A stretch of 64,000 nt of DNA from Pseudacidovorax sp. NFM-22 (GTDB taxonomy: Bacteria > Pseudomonadota > Gammaproteobacteria > Burkholderiales > Burkholderiaceae_C), in assembly GCF_021401245.1 (NCBI RefSeq), contig NZ_JACBFY010000005.1:124001-188000 (forward strand), read 5' to 3'. Made by a program: the position numbers and the translations under genes. A model generated the notes under the pieces. The model was not told where the DNA came from, ran no database searches, and saw nothing but the letters and a program-made list of their open reading frames with translations. Of the stretch, positions 16,606 through 24,534 are shown piece by piece. Each line of letters starts with the position of its first letter. Position 1 is the stretch's first letter.

Positions 16606-17538
16606 ATGGACAGCCTGAATGGCTTCGTGGTGTTCGTGCAGGTGGCGGAGACGCGCAGCTTCGTGGCGGCCGGCCGCCAGTTGGGCGTGTCCGCCTCCGC
16701 CGTGGGCAAGAGCATCGCGCGGCTGGAGCAGCGGCTGGGCGTGCGGCTGTTCCACCGCAGCACGCGCAGCATCACGCTGACCTCGGAAGGCACGGTGTTC
16801 CTGGAGCGCAGCCGGCGCATCCTGGCCGAGATCGAGGCGGCGCAGCTGGAGCTGTCGCAGTCCAGCAGCGCGCCGCGCGGCCGCCTGCGGGTGAGCCTGC
16901 CGCTGGTCAGCGCGCTGGTGCTGCCGGTGCTCGCCGACTTCATGCGCAGCTACCCCGAGATCGAGCTGGACCTGGACTTCAGCGACCGGATGGTGGACGT
17001 GATCGAGGAAGGCTTCGACGCCGTGGTGCGCACCGGCGAGCCGGCCGACTCGCGCCTGCGGGCGCGCCGGCTGGGGGCCTTCCGGTCGCTGCTGGTCGCC
17101 TCCCCCGACTACTTGGCGCGGCGCGGCACACCCCGCAAGCCCGTCGACCTGCTGCAGCACAGCTGCCTGCACTACCGCTTTCCCACCAGCGGCAAGCTGG
17201 AGCCCTGGGCGTTGCGGCGCGCGCCCGGCGACGCCGAACTGGCCCTGCCCGTCTCCATGGTCTGCAACAACATCGAGACCCGGCTGTGCTTCGCGCTGCA
17301 GGGCCTGGGCATCGCGTACCTGCCGGACTTCTCCGTGCGCGAGCTGCTGGCCGACGGCCGGCTGCAGACCGTGCTGGACGGCCATGTGGCGCGCGAAGGT
17401 GTGTTCCATGTGCTCTGGCCGGCGAGCAAGCATCCCTCGCCCAAAGTGCGCGCGCTGGTGGACTTTTTGTGCGAGCGGCTGCTGCCACCGCCCGTGAAGG
17501 GCCCGGGCGTCCGGGCCCGGCGACGGCCGGGTCGCTAG
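16606..17538 (+). CDS. LysR-family transcriptional regulator
   Basis: 310 residues. The winged helix-turn-helix is at residues 1-60 (FVQVAETRSFVAAGRQLGVS, VGKSIARLEQRLGVRLFHRS), followed by the effector-binding domain. The ATG at 16606 has GGAGG at 16594-16598. The protein resembles the AaeR/DmlR subgroup. It is divergent from the serine hydrolase-MFS operon across 101 bp and is the probable regulator of it. The Arg-rich C terminus contains a perfect GGGCCCGG...CCGGGCCC hairpin in its DNA near 17503-17522. Confidence 0.93.
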   Translation: MDSLNGFVVFVQVAETRSFVAAGRQLGVSASAVGKSIARLEQRLGVRLFHRSTRSITLTSEGTVFLERSRRILAEIEAAQLELSQSSSAPRGRLRVSLPLVSALVLPVLADFMRSYPEIELDLDFSDRMVDVIEEGFDAVVRTGEPADSRLRARRLGAFRSLLVASPDYLARRGTPRKPVDLLQHSCLHYRFPTSGKLEPWALRRAPGDAELALPVSMVCNNIETRLCFALQGLGIAYLPDFSVRELLADGRLQTVLDGHVAREGVFHVLWPASKHPSPKVRALVDFLCERLLPPPVKGPGVRARRRPGR

Positions 17539-17621
17539 GCCCGCGTCCGGCCGGCGCGCCGGTCTCTCACCGCCGCAGGGCAGGCAGGCACCGGCCACAG
17601 ATGTTTGGCTCATGAAGAACC

Positions 17622-17636
17622 AACGATTCGGTCGTT
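17622..17636. promoter_or_regulatory. AACGA-N5-TCGTT dyad before the CysB-type gene
   Basis: A perfect inverted repeat AACGATTCGGTCGTT lies 91 bp before the start of the CysB-type regulator. On the minus strand the left arm extends to TCGTTGG, the core of the 18-bp motif found before sulfur genes elsewhere in the window. An autoregulatory LysR-type operator is plausible but unproven. Confidence 0.35.
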
Positions 17637-17727
17637 CGTGCCGCGCCCCGTTCTTTCCACAATGGATGGCCCAGCGCCTTGACCCGCATCAGGAGCGCGA
17701 AGAACACATCCACAGGGCCCCGCCGCC

Positions 17728-18744
17728 ATGAATTTCCAGCAACTGCGTTCGGTCCGCGAGGCCGTGCGACGCAACTTCAACCTCACCGAGGTGGCCCAGG
17801 TGCTGCACACCTCCCAGCCCGGCGTGAGCCGGCAGATCCGCGAGCTGGAGCAGGAACTGGGCATCGAGCTGTTCATCCGCGTCGGCAAGCGGCTGACGGG
17901 CCTCACCGAGCCCGGCGGCCATGTGCTGCCCATCATCGAGCGGCTATTGATCGAGAGCGGCAACCTGCGCAAGGCCGGCGAAGAGTTCGCCACCCAGAAC
18001 GAAGGCCTGCTGTCCATCGCGGCCACGCATTCGCAGGCGCGCTACGCGCTGCCCGAGGCGGTGCAGGACTTCCGCCGCCAGTTCCCCTCGGTGCGGCTGC
18101 ACATCCACCAGGGCTCCCCGCGGCAGATCGCGCAGATGCTGCTGGAGGGTGAGGCCGACGTGGGCATCGCCACCGAGGCGCTGGCCGACTATCCGCAGCT
18201 GGCCGCCCTGCCCAGCTACCGCTGGACCCATGCCGTGATCGCGCCGCCGGGCCATCCGGTGCTGGCCGAGCCGCTCAGCCTGCAGTCGCTGGCGAAGCAT
18301 CCGCTCATCACCTACGACAACGGCTTCACCGGCCGCCAGCGCATCGACGACGCCTTCGCCCAGGCGGGCGTGCAGGCCGACATCGCCCTGGCCGCCATGG
18401 ACGCGGACGTCATCAAGACCTATGTGCAGTTGGGCATGGGCGTGGGCATCGTGGCCGGCGTGGCCTTCGAGGCCGAGCGCGACACCGGCCTGCGCGCGGT
18501 GGATGCCGGCGCCCTGTTCGGCATCAACCACACGCGGCTGGCCGTTCGCCGGGGCAGCTATCTGCGGCGCTATGTGTATGCCTTCATCGAATCCTTTTCA
18601 CCGACGCTGACGCGCGAGGTGGTGGAGGCCGCGGTGCGCGGCGAGTCGGGCGAAGCCACCGCCGTGGTGCCGCCGGGCGATGGTGCGGCCGATGCCCTGG
18701 AAGAGGCCGCGGGGCAGCGCCAACCCTGGCCCCTGGCCGCTTGA
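17728..18744 (+). CDS. CysB-family LysR transcriptional regulator
   Basis: 338 residues. The N terminus (MNFQQLRSVREAVRRNFNLT, LHTSQPGVSRQIRELEQELG, LFIRVGKRLTGLTEPG) is characteristic of the CysB/Cbl branch of LysR proteins rather than the general group. The co-inducer domain follows with ATHSQARYALPEAVQDF, as in CysB. A low-complexity acidic tail of about 30 residues is added at the C terminus. CysB-type proteins activate sulfate, sulfonate and thiosulfate assimilation genes when sulfur is limiting. No sulfur gene is immediately adjacent, but several sulfur operons occur 13-46 kb away in the window. Confidence 0.93.
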   Translation: MNFQQLRSVREAVRRNFNLTEVAQVLHTSQPGVSRQIRELEQELGIELFIRVGKRLTGLTEPGGHVLPIIERLLIESGNLRKAGEEFATQNEGLLSIAATHSQARYALPEAVQDFRRQFPSVRLHIHQGSPRQIAQMLLEGEADVGIATEALADYPQLAALPSYRWTHAVIAPPGHPVLAEPLSLQSLAKHPLITYDNGFTGRQRIDDAFAQAGVQADIALAAMDADVIKTYVQLGMGVGIVAGVAFEAERDTGLRAVDAGALFGINHTRLAVRRGSYLRRYVYAFIESFSPTLTREVVEAAVRGESGEATAVVPPGDGAADALEEAAGQRQPWPLAA

Positions 18745-18823
18745 GTCGTGCCTGCGTGCGCGCAGGGCACGCCCACCCCCGCCAGCATCGGCTTGGCCCC
18801 GGCGCACGTCGCCGGCCGCGGTC

Positions 18824-20017
18824 TCAGGCCTGGCCGCGCTCCTTCAGGATGCCGCCTGCGATGCCCATCGCATGGTTCGCGGCCGGCACGCCGCAATAGA
18901 TCGCGGCCATCAGGATCACTTCCTTGATCTCGTCGGGTGTGAGGCGCGAATCGTCCTGCCCATCCAGCGCCGCGCGCACATGCAGCGCGAACTCGTCCCA
19001 GGCGCGCAGGCCCAGCATCATCGACAGCACCATGAAGCGCCGCGTGCGGTCGCCCAGGGCCGGACGGCCCCAGATGTCGTTCCAGGCATGGCGCGTGATC
19101 AGCGCCTGGAACTCGGTGTTGAAGGCGGTGCGCCCGGCCAGCGATCGGTCCACCCACGCATCGCCCAGCACGCGGCGCCGCTGCTGCAGGCCGCGCGCGT
19201 AGCCGTCGGCGCCGTCCTCGCCGGCCTCGGCAAGGCCGGGCGCGCAGCGATCACGCACGAAGGCGCGCAGCAGGCGCGCGAAGGCCTCGGGCTGCTCGAC
19301 GGCGCCGATGTGCGAGGCCTGCGGCAGCACGGCCAGCTCGGCCCCGGGGACCGCCTGCGCGATGGCCTGCGACAGGCCCAGCGGCGTGCCTTCGTCCCGC
19401 GCACCGGCGATCACCAGCACGGGGCAGGCGATGGCCGGCAGCCCTTCGCGCCAGTCCACGTCGCGCACCGCCTCGCAGCAGGCCGCATAGCCGGCGGGCG
19501 AGGTCGCCAGCAGCGTGGAACGGGCCTGCGCCACGGCCTCGGGCCGGGCCGCACGGAAGTCGGCATGGAAGTAGCGGCCCATCACCGCGTCGGCAATGGG
19601 GCCGATTCCCTCGCGGCGCACGGTGGCGATGCGGGCGTCCCAGAGCGCGCGTGCGGCATCGGGATAGTGCGCGGCACTGTGGGCCACCACAAGGCCGCGC
19701 AGCAGCGACGGATGGCGGATGGCCAGGCCCATGCCGACCATGGCCCCCATCGAGAGGCCGACCCACACCACGGGTTCGTGCGCCACCTCGCGCAGCAAGG
19801 CGGCGGCGGCCTCCACCAGCGCGTCCATGGTGGCGGGGCCCTGCAGCGGCGGCGAGCCGCCGTGGCCCGGATGGTCGAAGGCCAGGATGCGGGCCTGCGG
19901 ACCCAGTTGCGCGCGCACGGGCGCCCAGGCCTCGCGGTCCATGCCCAGGGCATGGCTGAGCACCAGCAGCGGGCCGCTGCCGCCGTCGTGCAGCGTGTAG
20001 GAAAGCAGGGAGGTCAT
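18824..20017 (-). CDS. fused 3-oxoadipate enol-lactonase / 4-carboxymuconolactone decarboxylase
   Basis: 397 residues. Residues 1-260 form an alpha/beta hydrolase with nucleophile elbow GLSMG, oxyanion-region LSHALGMDREAW and the late histidine in QASHIGAVEQPEAF, as in PcaD. Residues about 285-395 are a carboxymuconolactone decarboxylase domain (RRRVLGDAWVDRSL, NTEFQALITRHAWNDIWGRP, YCGVPAANHAM), as in PcaC. The fusion (PcaL type) performs two successive steps of the protocatechuate branch of the beta-ketoadipate pathway. It follows pcaB by 22 nt in the same operon. Known in actinobacteria and some proteobacteria. Confidence 0.93.
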   Translation of the reverse strand: MTSLLSYTLHDGGSGPLLVLSHALGMDREAWAPVRAQLGPQARILAFDHPGHGGSPPLQGPATMDALVEAAAALLREVAHEPVVWVGLSMGAMVGMGLAIRHPSLLRGLVVAHSAAHYPDAARALWDARIATVRREGIGPIADAVMGRYFHADFRAARPEAVAQARSTLLATSPAGYAACCEAVRDVDWREGLPAIACPVLVIAGARDEGTPLGLSQAIAQAVPGAELAVLPQASHIGAVEQPEAFARLLRAFVRDRCAPGLAEAGEDGADGYARGLQQRRRVLGDAWVDRSLAGRTAFNTEFQALITRHAWNDIWGRPALGDRTRRFMVLSMMLGLRAWDEFALHVRAALDGQDDSRLTPDEIKEVILMAAIYCGVPAANHAMGIAGGILKERGQA

Positions 20018-20039
20018 GATGTTCCGGGTGTCGGGAAGG

Positions 20040-21437
20040 TCAGGGCAGGCCGGCGGGATGATCGCCGTCCTCGCGCAGGCACTGCCAGCACTGCCGGGCC
20101 GAGGCCTCGACGGCCCGGTCCAGGTCACAGGCTGCATGCAGGGCCGCCTGCAAGGCCGCGCGTCGTTCGGGCGGCAGCGCCAGCACGCTGGCGTCCGCAC
20201 ACAGCAGGTCTGGCACGGGCGTCTGCGTGGCCACCGCCTGCGGCCCCAGCGCCTGGATACGCGCCCTCGCGGCCTGCGGACCCAACGCCTCGGCCAGCGC
20301 CTGCGTGAGCGACTCCGAATGCACCAGGCCCTGCGTACGGCCGATGTTGGCGGCCATGCGGGGCGCATTCACCCGCAGGCCGGCCAGGGCGTCGCGGATG
20401 GCGCTGGTGGCACCGAAGACCTGGATCCACAGCTGAGGCCACACGGCCACCTCGGCCTGCCATTCGCCCAGCGCCCGTTCATGCGCCTGCGCCATGGTGG
20501 CCAGCAACGTGGCCGCGATGCCGGGCACGGGCGCGCAGGCCGCGATGGCCTGCATGCAGGCGACCGGGTTGCGCTTGTGCGGCATGGCGCTGGAGCCGCC
20601 GCGGGCCGTGCCCTGGGCCGCATCGCCGGGGCCCGGTCCCTCGGCCACCTCGTCCACCTCGGCCTGCGACAGCAGGGCCAGGTCCTTGGCGATCTTGGCC
20701 AGCGAGCCCGCCAACACGGCCGCCTCCAGGCCCAGGCGCAGCCAGGTGTCGCGCTGCGTGTGCCAGCTGCCCACCGGCGCCGCCAGGCCCAGCAGAGCCG
20801 CCATGCGGGCCGCGACGCGCTCGCCTGCCTCGCCCATGGCCGAGCGGTTGCCGACGGCGCCCCCGAGCTGCAGCGCCAGGGCCTGCGCCGCCAGCGCCTG
20901 CAAGCGGGCATGGCTGCGCTGCAGCGGCAGCAGCCAGCCGGCGCACTTGAGGCCCCAGCTGGTCACCTGGGCCGGCTGCAGCAGCGTGCGGGCCAGCATG
21001 GGCGTGCGCGCATGGTCCGCCGCCTGCTGCCGCAGCAGCGCGATGGCCTCCTGCAGCGCCGCGAGCAGCGGCGCCAGCGCGGCGCGCGTCATCAGCACCT
21101 GCGCGGTGTCGACCACATCCTGCGTGGTCGCGCCCTTGTGCAAGTGGCGGGCGGCATCGCCCGCGCCCCGCGCCTGCAGTGCCTGCGTCACCATGGCGAC
21201 CAGCGGCACGGCCATGGCCCCGCCATGGCGGGCGGCATCGGTGAGCGCCTGCGCGTCCAGCACGAGGCCGGCGCAGGCATCCGCAATCGCCTCGGCCGCG
21301 TCGGCGGGGATCAGGCCCTCCTCGGCCTGGGCGCGGGCCAGGGCCGACTCGAAGTCGAGCATGGCGCGGCACAGCGCCGCGTCGTCGAACAGGCCGCGGG
21401 CCGCGGCGGGCAGGAGGGCATGGGCGAAGGCGTTCAC
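20040..21437 (-). CDS. pcaB: 3-carboxy-cis,cis-muconate cycloisomerase
   Basis: 465 residues from a GTG at 21437; the frame remains open upstream but that part is a shadow of the Bug-protein gene. The fumarase/aspartase superfamily signature GSSAMPHKRNPV is present, with KGATTQDVVDTAQ (the TTQD region) and VGSWHTQRDTW. Together with the downstream PcaD-PcaC fusion it defines the protocatechuate pathway. The ring-cleaving dioxygenase genes pcaGH are not in the window, so they must lie elsewhere or the operon starts with cycloisomerisation of an imported or otherwise produced intermediate. Confidence 0.93.
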   Translation of the reverse strand: MNAFAHALLPAAARGLFDDAALCRAMLDFESALARAQAEEGLIPADAAEAIADACAGLVLDAQALTDAARHGGAMAVPLVAMVTQALQARGAGDAARHLHKGATTQDVVDTAQVLMTRAALAPLLAALQEAIALLRQQAADHARTPMLARTLLQPAQVTSWGLKCAGWLLPLQRSHARLQALAAQALALQLGGAVGNRSAMGEAGERVAARMAALLGLAAPVGSWHTQRDTWLRLGLEAAVLAGSLAKIAKDLALLSQAEVDEVAEGPGPGDAAQGTARGGSSAMPHKRNPVACMQAIAACAPVPGIAATLLATMAQAHERALGEWQAEVAVWPQLWIQVFGATSAIRDALAGLRVNAPRMAANIGRTQGLVHSESLTQALAEALGPQAARARIQALGPQAVATQTPVPDLLCADASVLALPPERRAALQAALHAACDLDRAVEASARQCWQCLREDGDHPAGLP

Positions 21438-21465
21438 GGGCGGCCGGTGCGTACGATGAAGGCCG

Positions 21466-22446
21466 TCAGATGCTCGCGCCCGAGGCGCGGACCACGGCGG
21501 CCCACTTTCGCGACTCCTGCTGGATGCGCGCGGCGTACCGGGTGGCGTCGCCGAGCAGCGGCTCGGCGCCTTCGACGCCCAGCTTGGACTGGAAGGCCGG
21601 CGTGCCCGCCACCTGCAGGATCTGTCGGCCCAGCTCTGCCACCTGCGCTGCCGGCGTGGCGCGCGGCGCCAGCAGGCCATAGGTGAGCGTGCTCTCGAAG
21701 CCGGCCAGCGCCGCAATGCCCGATTCCGCCAACGTGGGCACCTGGGGCAGCTGGGCCAGGCGCCGGCTGCTGGTCACCGCCAGGGCGCGCAGCTTGCCGC
21801 CGGCCACCAGCGTCTGCGCAGGCGGGATCACGCTGAACATCATCTGCACCTGGCCGCCCACCAGGTCGGTCAAGGCGGGGCTGGTCCCCTTGTACGGGAT
21901 GTGGCTCATCTTCACGCCCAGGGCATCGGCCAGCATCTCGGCCGTGAGATGGCCGCCCGTGCCGGAGCCGCTGGAGGCGAAGGCGTACTGGCCGTTGGCC
22001 TGGCGGATCGCCTCCACCAGCTGCGGCACCGTGCGCACCGGCGAGCTCTCGGGCACCACCAGCATCAGCGCCGAACTGGCGAACATCGCCACCGGTGCCA
22101 GGTCCTTCTGCACATCGAACTTGAGGCCCTTGTAGAGCGCCGGGTTGATGGAGACCGTGCCGGTGTGCCCCAGCAGCAGCGTGGTGCCGTCGGCCGGCGC
22201 GCGCACGACGGCCTCGGTGCCGATGTTGCCGCCCGCGCCCGCCTTGTTGTCGACCAGCCAGGTGCGGCCGAAGGTCGAGCTCAATCCATTGGCCAGTTGC
22301 CGCGCCAGCACGTCGTTGCCACCACCGGGCGCGAAGGGCACCACGATGCGCACGGGCCGGCCGCCCTCCTGGGCCCAGGCCGGCGCAGCGGCCAGGGCAG
22401 ACAGGGCCAGCCACTGGCGGCGGGTGCAGGAAGGGATGGGGCGCAT
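21466..22446 (-). CDS. Bug-family periplasmic substrate-binding protein (tripartite tricarboxylate type)
   Basis: 326 residues with a signal peptide (RRQWLALSALAAAPAWAQ). Family motifs are PVRIVVPFAPGGGNDVLAR, NKAGAGGNIGTEAV and ASSGSGTGGHLTAEML. Bug proteins bind carboxylates and related compounds and are greatly expanded in Burkholderiales. Being first in the pca operon, it may bind an aromatic or muconate-type acid. No TctA/TctB membrane genes are nearby. It is divergent from a LysR gene. Confidence 0.92.
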   Translation of the reverse strand: MRPIPSCTRRQWLALSALAAAPAWAQEGGRPVRIVVPFAPGGGNDVLARQLANGLSSTFGRTWLVDNKAGAGGNIGTEAVVRAPADGTTLLLGHTGTVSINPALYKGLKFDVQKDLAPVAMFASSALMLVVPESSPVRTVPQLVEAIRQANGQYAFASSGSGTGGHLTAEMLADALGVKMSHIPYKGTSPALTDLVGGQVQMMFSVIPPAQTLVAGGKLRALAVTSSRRLAQLPQVPTLAESGIAALAGFESTLTYGLLAPRATPAAQVAELGRQILQVAGTPAFQSKLGVEGAEPLLGDATRYAARIQQESRKWAAVVRASGASI

Positions 22447-22514
22447 GGCGGTCTCCGGGGTCGTTCTTGGGATGGCCAGAGTCTGCGCGGTTCGGAACCA
22501 GGAAAAAACTGAGT

Positions 22515-23426
22515 ATGACGACTTTCACACCACACATAATGTTGGAAGTGGAGACCGCCTTCCTGAACACCTTCCTGCTGGTCGCGCGCCACGGCTCCAT
22601 GTCCGAGGCCGCGCGGCAGCTGGACCTGAGCCCCACGGCCGTGGCGCAGCAGATGCGGGTGCTGGAGCGGGAGCTGGGCACGCCGCTGCTGCTGCGCGCC
22701 GGCCGCACGGTGCGCCCCACCGAGGCGGGCGACCGGCTCATCGAGCGGGCCGAAGCGCTGGTGCGCGACGCTGGCCAGCTGCGTGCCTGGGTGCATGGCC
22801 AAGCGCTGCAGCACGAGCTGCGCGTCGGCACCCTGGCCACCGTGCTGCACAGCGCGCTGCCCGACATCCTGCAGGCTTTCACGCAGCGCCATCCGCACAC
22901 CCGGGTGTCGATCCGCGCGGGGCTGGCCAGCCAGCTGTACGAGATGGTGGCCGAAGGCGCGGTGGACCTGGCCCTGACGCTGCGGCCGGCCTTCGACCTC
23001 GCCAAGACCTTCTGCTGGCAGCCGCTACGCGAGGAGCCGCTGGTCCTGCTCGCGCCTGCCGCCCTTGCCGGGCAGGACCCGATGCAGCTGCTGCGGGATG
23101 AGCCCTTGATCCGCTACGACCGGACGCTGGGCGGCGGCAAGCTGGCGGACCAGTTCCTGCGCGATGCCGGCATCGCGCCCCGGGAGCGCTTCGAGCTGAA
23201 CTCGCTGCTGGCCGTGGCCATGATGGTGGCCCGCGGGCTGGGCGTGTCGATGGTGCCGGACATCGACGCGCCCTTCATGCGCGAGCCGACCCTGGCACGC
23301 ATCGCGCTGCCGCAGGCACGCGCGCGTCGTGCCCTGGGCCTGCTGTGGCTGCGTGCCTCGCCGCGCCAGACGCTCGTGTTGAACTTCGGCGAATGCGCCA
23401 CCGCAGCCATGCGGCCGGCGCCTTGA
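22515..23426 (+). CDS. LysR-family transcriptional regulator
   Basis: 303 residues from the ATG at 22515; 22539 (MLEVETAFL) is an alternative start and neither has a strong ribosome site. The helix-turn-helix is at residues about 12-70 (FLLVARHGSMSEAARQLDLS, AVAQQMRVLERELGTPLLLR), then a typical effector domain. Only 68 bp separate it from the Bug-pcaB-pcaDC operon on the other strand, so it is the likely regulator of that operon, perhaps responding to a pathway intermediate. Confidence 0.92.
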   Translation: MTTFTPHIMLEVETAFLNTFLLVARHGSMSEAARQLDLSPTAVAQQMRVLERELGTPLLLRAGRTVRPTEAGDRLIERAEALVRDAGQLRAWVHGQALQHELRVGTLATVLHSALPDILQAFTQRHPHTRVSIRAGLASQLYEMVAEGAVDLALTLRPAFDLAKTFCWQPLREEPLVLLAPAALAGQDPMQLLRDEPLIRYDRTLGGGKLADQFLRDAGIAPRERFELNSLLAVAMMVARGLGVSMVPDIDAPFMREPTLARIALPQARARRALGLLWLRASPRQTLVLNFGECATAAMRPAP

Positions 23427-23432
23427 GACGGT

Positions 23433-23466
23433 GTGAGCGAACCCGCCATGTCCGCACGGTCGCTCA
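23433..23466. repeat. short copy of a palindromic repeat arm
   Basis: 23433-23455 matches 55073-55095 at 21 of 23 positions (GTGAGCGAACCCGCCATG here). It forms its own hairpin, TGAGCGA (23434-23440) with TCGCTCA (23460-23466). It lies between convergent genes and may end transcription. Confidence 0.5.
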
Positions 23467-23691
23467 TGGGCGCTTGCCGACGGACTTGGCCACCTCGCGC
23501 AGGATGCGCTTGCGCACCTTCTTGCCCTGGGTGACCAGCAGCCGGATGTTCACGTCATGGCGCTGCTCCGGCGCCATGGACTTCCAGGACTTGATTTCGG
23601 AGCGAAGGCGTCCGCATCCCAGGCATCGCGCCTTGTCCGGGCTCAGTTCGCATTGCCCGATGCAGGGCGTCGCCGTCAGAAGAATGGTCAT
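23464..23691 (-). CDS. DUF1289 family small cysteine-containing protein
   Basis: 75 residues from the ATG at 23691. The N-terminal half has the DUF1289 pattern CIGQCELSP...CLGCGR (four cysteines, CxxxC and CxxC spacing, probably metal binding), followed by EIKSWKSMAPEQRHDVNIRL. The C terminus is strongly basic (KKVRKRILREVAKSVGKRP). The frame is open far upstream, but that part covers a hairpin array and has no coding character. The start is 50 nt after an intrinsic terminator, so the upstream structured RNA may control it. Molecular function is unknown. Confidence 0.8.
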   Translation of the reverse strand: MTILLTATPCIGQCELSPDKARCLGCGRLRSEIKSWKSMAPEQRHDVNIRLLVTQGKKVRKRILREVAKSVGKRP

Positions 23692-23740
23692 TGCCGAACA
23701 CGCTGCCACTGGGCAACGGGCAGCGCAATCGGACACGGCC

Positions 23741-23767
23741 AAAAAAAAGACCCGCACGAGGCGGGTC
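23741..23767 (-). terminator. intrinsic terminator, leftward
   Basis: Read on the minus strand: GACCCGC, loop CTCGT, GCGGGTC, then T8. A perfect 7-bp stem followed at once by a U tract is a strong factor-independent terminator. Confidence 0.9.
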
Positions 23768-23866
23768 CAAGGAGACAGCCGACGTTCGTCGGCCCCGCGA
23801 ATTCGCGGCCCGCTCGCCAGCGGGACCCCGAAGATTCCGGCGGGTGCGCCATGCACCCTGGCAGCC
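23741..23866 (-). ncRNA. candidate structured RNA or leader: five tandem hairpins ending in an intrinsic terminator
   Basis: On the minus strand five hairpins follow each other almost without gaps: GGGTGC/GCACCC (23842-23858), CCCGCT/AGCGGG (23809-23824), CCGCG/CGCGG (palindrome 23795-23808), GCCGAC/GTCGGC (23778-23793), and the terminator stem at 23749-23767. A possible -10 box (TAGATT) precedes the first hairpin near 23867-23872. The array could be a small RNA, or a leader controlling the DUF1289 gene, whose ATG is 50 nt past the terminator. It does not resemble tRNA, 4.5S, 6S, tmRNA or RNase P RNA. Confidence 0.55.
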
Positions 23867-24012
23867 AATCTAAACCGCAACACCGCGCAGGCCTACGAAG
23901 GAAAGCGTGCTTGGATATGCGGCGGATGGCGGGTCCATCATGCGCGCGTGGCCGCGGATCGTTCTGCGCCAGATCAAGGGGCACCCGCGACGGCGAGGGC
24001 CTCCTGCCCGCC

Positions 24013-24402
24013 TCAGCGCCGCGCCACGAAGTCGATCTCCACCCGCGCGCCCCTGGCCAGCCCGGTCACGCCCACGCAGGTGCGCGCCGGCAGGCGGCGG
24101 GGCGGGAAGTGGCTGCGGTAGGCCTCGTTCATGCGCGCGTAGTCCTCGTCGAAGTGGGTCAGGAAGATGCGGGCCGACAGCACGTGGGCCAGGCCCAGGC
24201 CGCAGCCTTCGAGCACCGTCTTCAGATTGGCCATCACCGCATGGGTCTGGGCCTCGATGCCCTCGGGATAGCCGCTGTCCAGGTCCGTGCCGGTGAAGGG
24301 CATCTGGCCCGTCACGAAGACCCAGCCGTCGCATTCGACGGCGTGGCTGAAGGGCGCGACCGGGTCCGGTGCGCCGCTGATCATGTGGAAGATGGGGTTC
24401 AT
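24013..24402 (-). CDS. RidA/YjgF-family enamine/imine deaminase-like protein
   Basis: 129 residues, the usual length. Family features are FVTGQMPFTG, GIEAQTHAVMANLKTVLEG, and FPPRRLPARTCVGV near the C terminus with the arginine that binds substrate carboxylate in RidA. It hydrolyses reactive enamine/imine intermediates or, in catabolic clusters, related ring-opened products. A good AGGAG precedes the ATG. It is divergent from the AraC-amidase fusion and may share its promoter region, suggesting a role in the same amide or amino-acid catabolism. Confidence 0.92.
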   Translation of the reverse strand: MNPIFHMISGAPDPVAPFSHAVECDGWVFVTGQMPFTGTDLDSGYPEGIEAQTHAVMANLKTVLEGCGLGLAHVLSARIFLTHFDEDYARMNEAYRSHFPPRRLPARTCVGVTGLARGARVEIDFVARR

Positions 24403-24534
24403 GGGTCAGGCTCCTGAAAGTGAGTCGATAGAGGGAAGAGAAGGGATGGCGTGCCCGCACGGTGGAAGGCCGGCGCCAGGGTGCGTGGCATGTGTCTTGC
24501 GACGCGGTCCCGTTGCCTTGCAGGGATCCCGACG

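Noticed and set aside
15300-16943. N-terminal extension of the MFS frame (14097-16943)
   Set aside because: It covers the serine hydrolase gene in another frame and has no coding character; the MFS protein starts at 15299.
23692-23883. N-terminal 64 residues of the long DUF1289 frame
   Set aside because: The region is a hairpin array with an intrinsic terminator, and the family begins at the internal ATG 23691.
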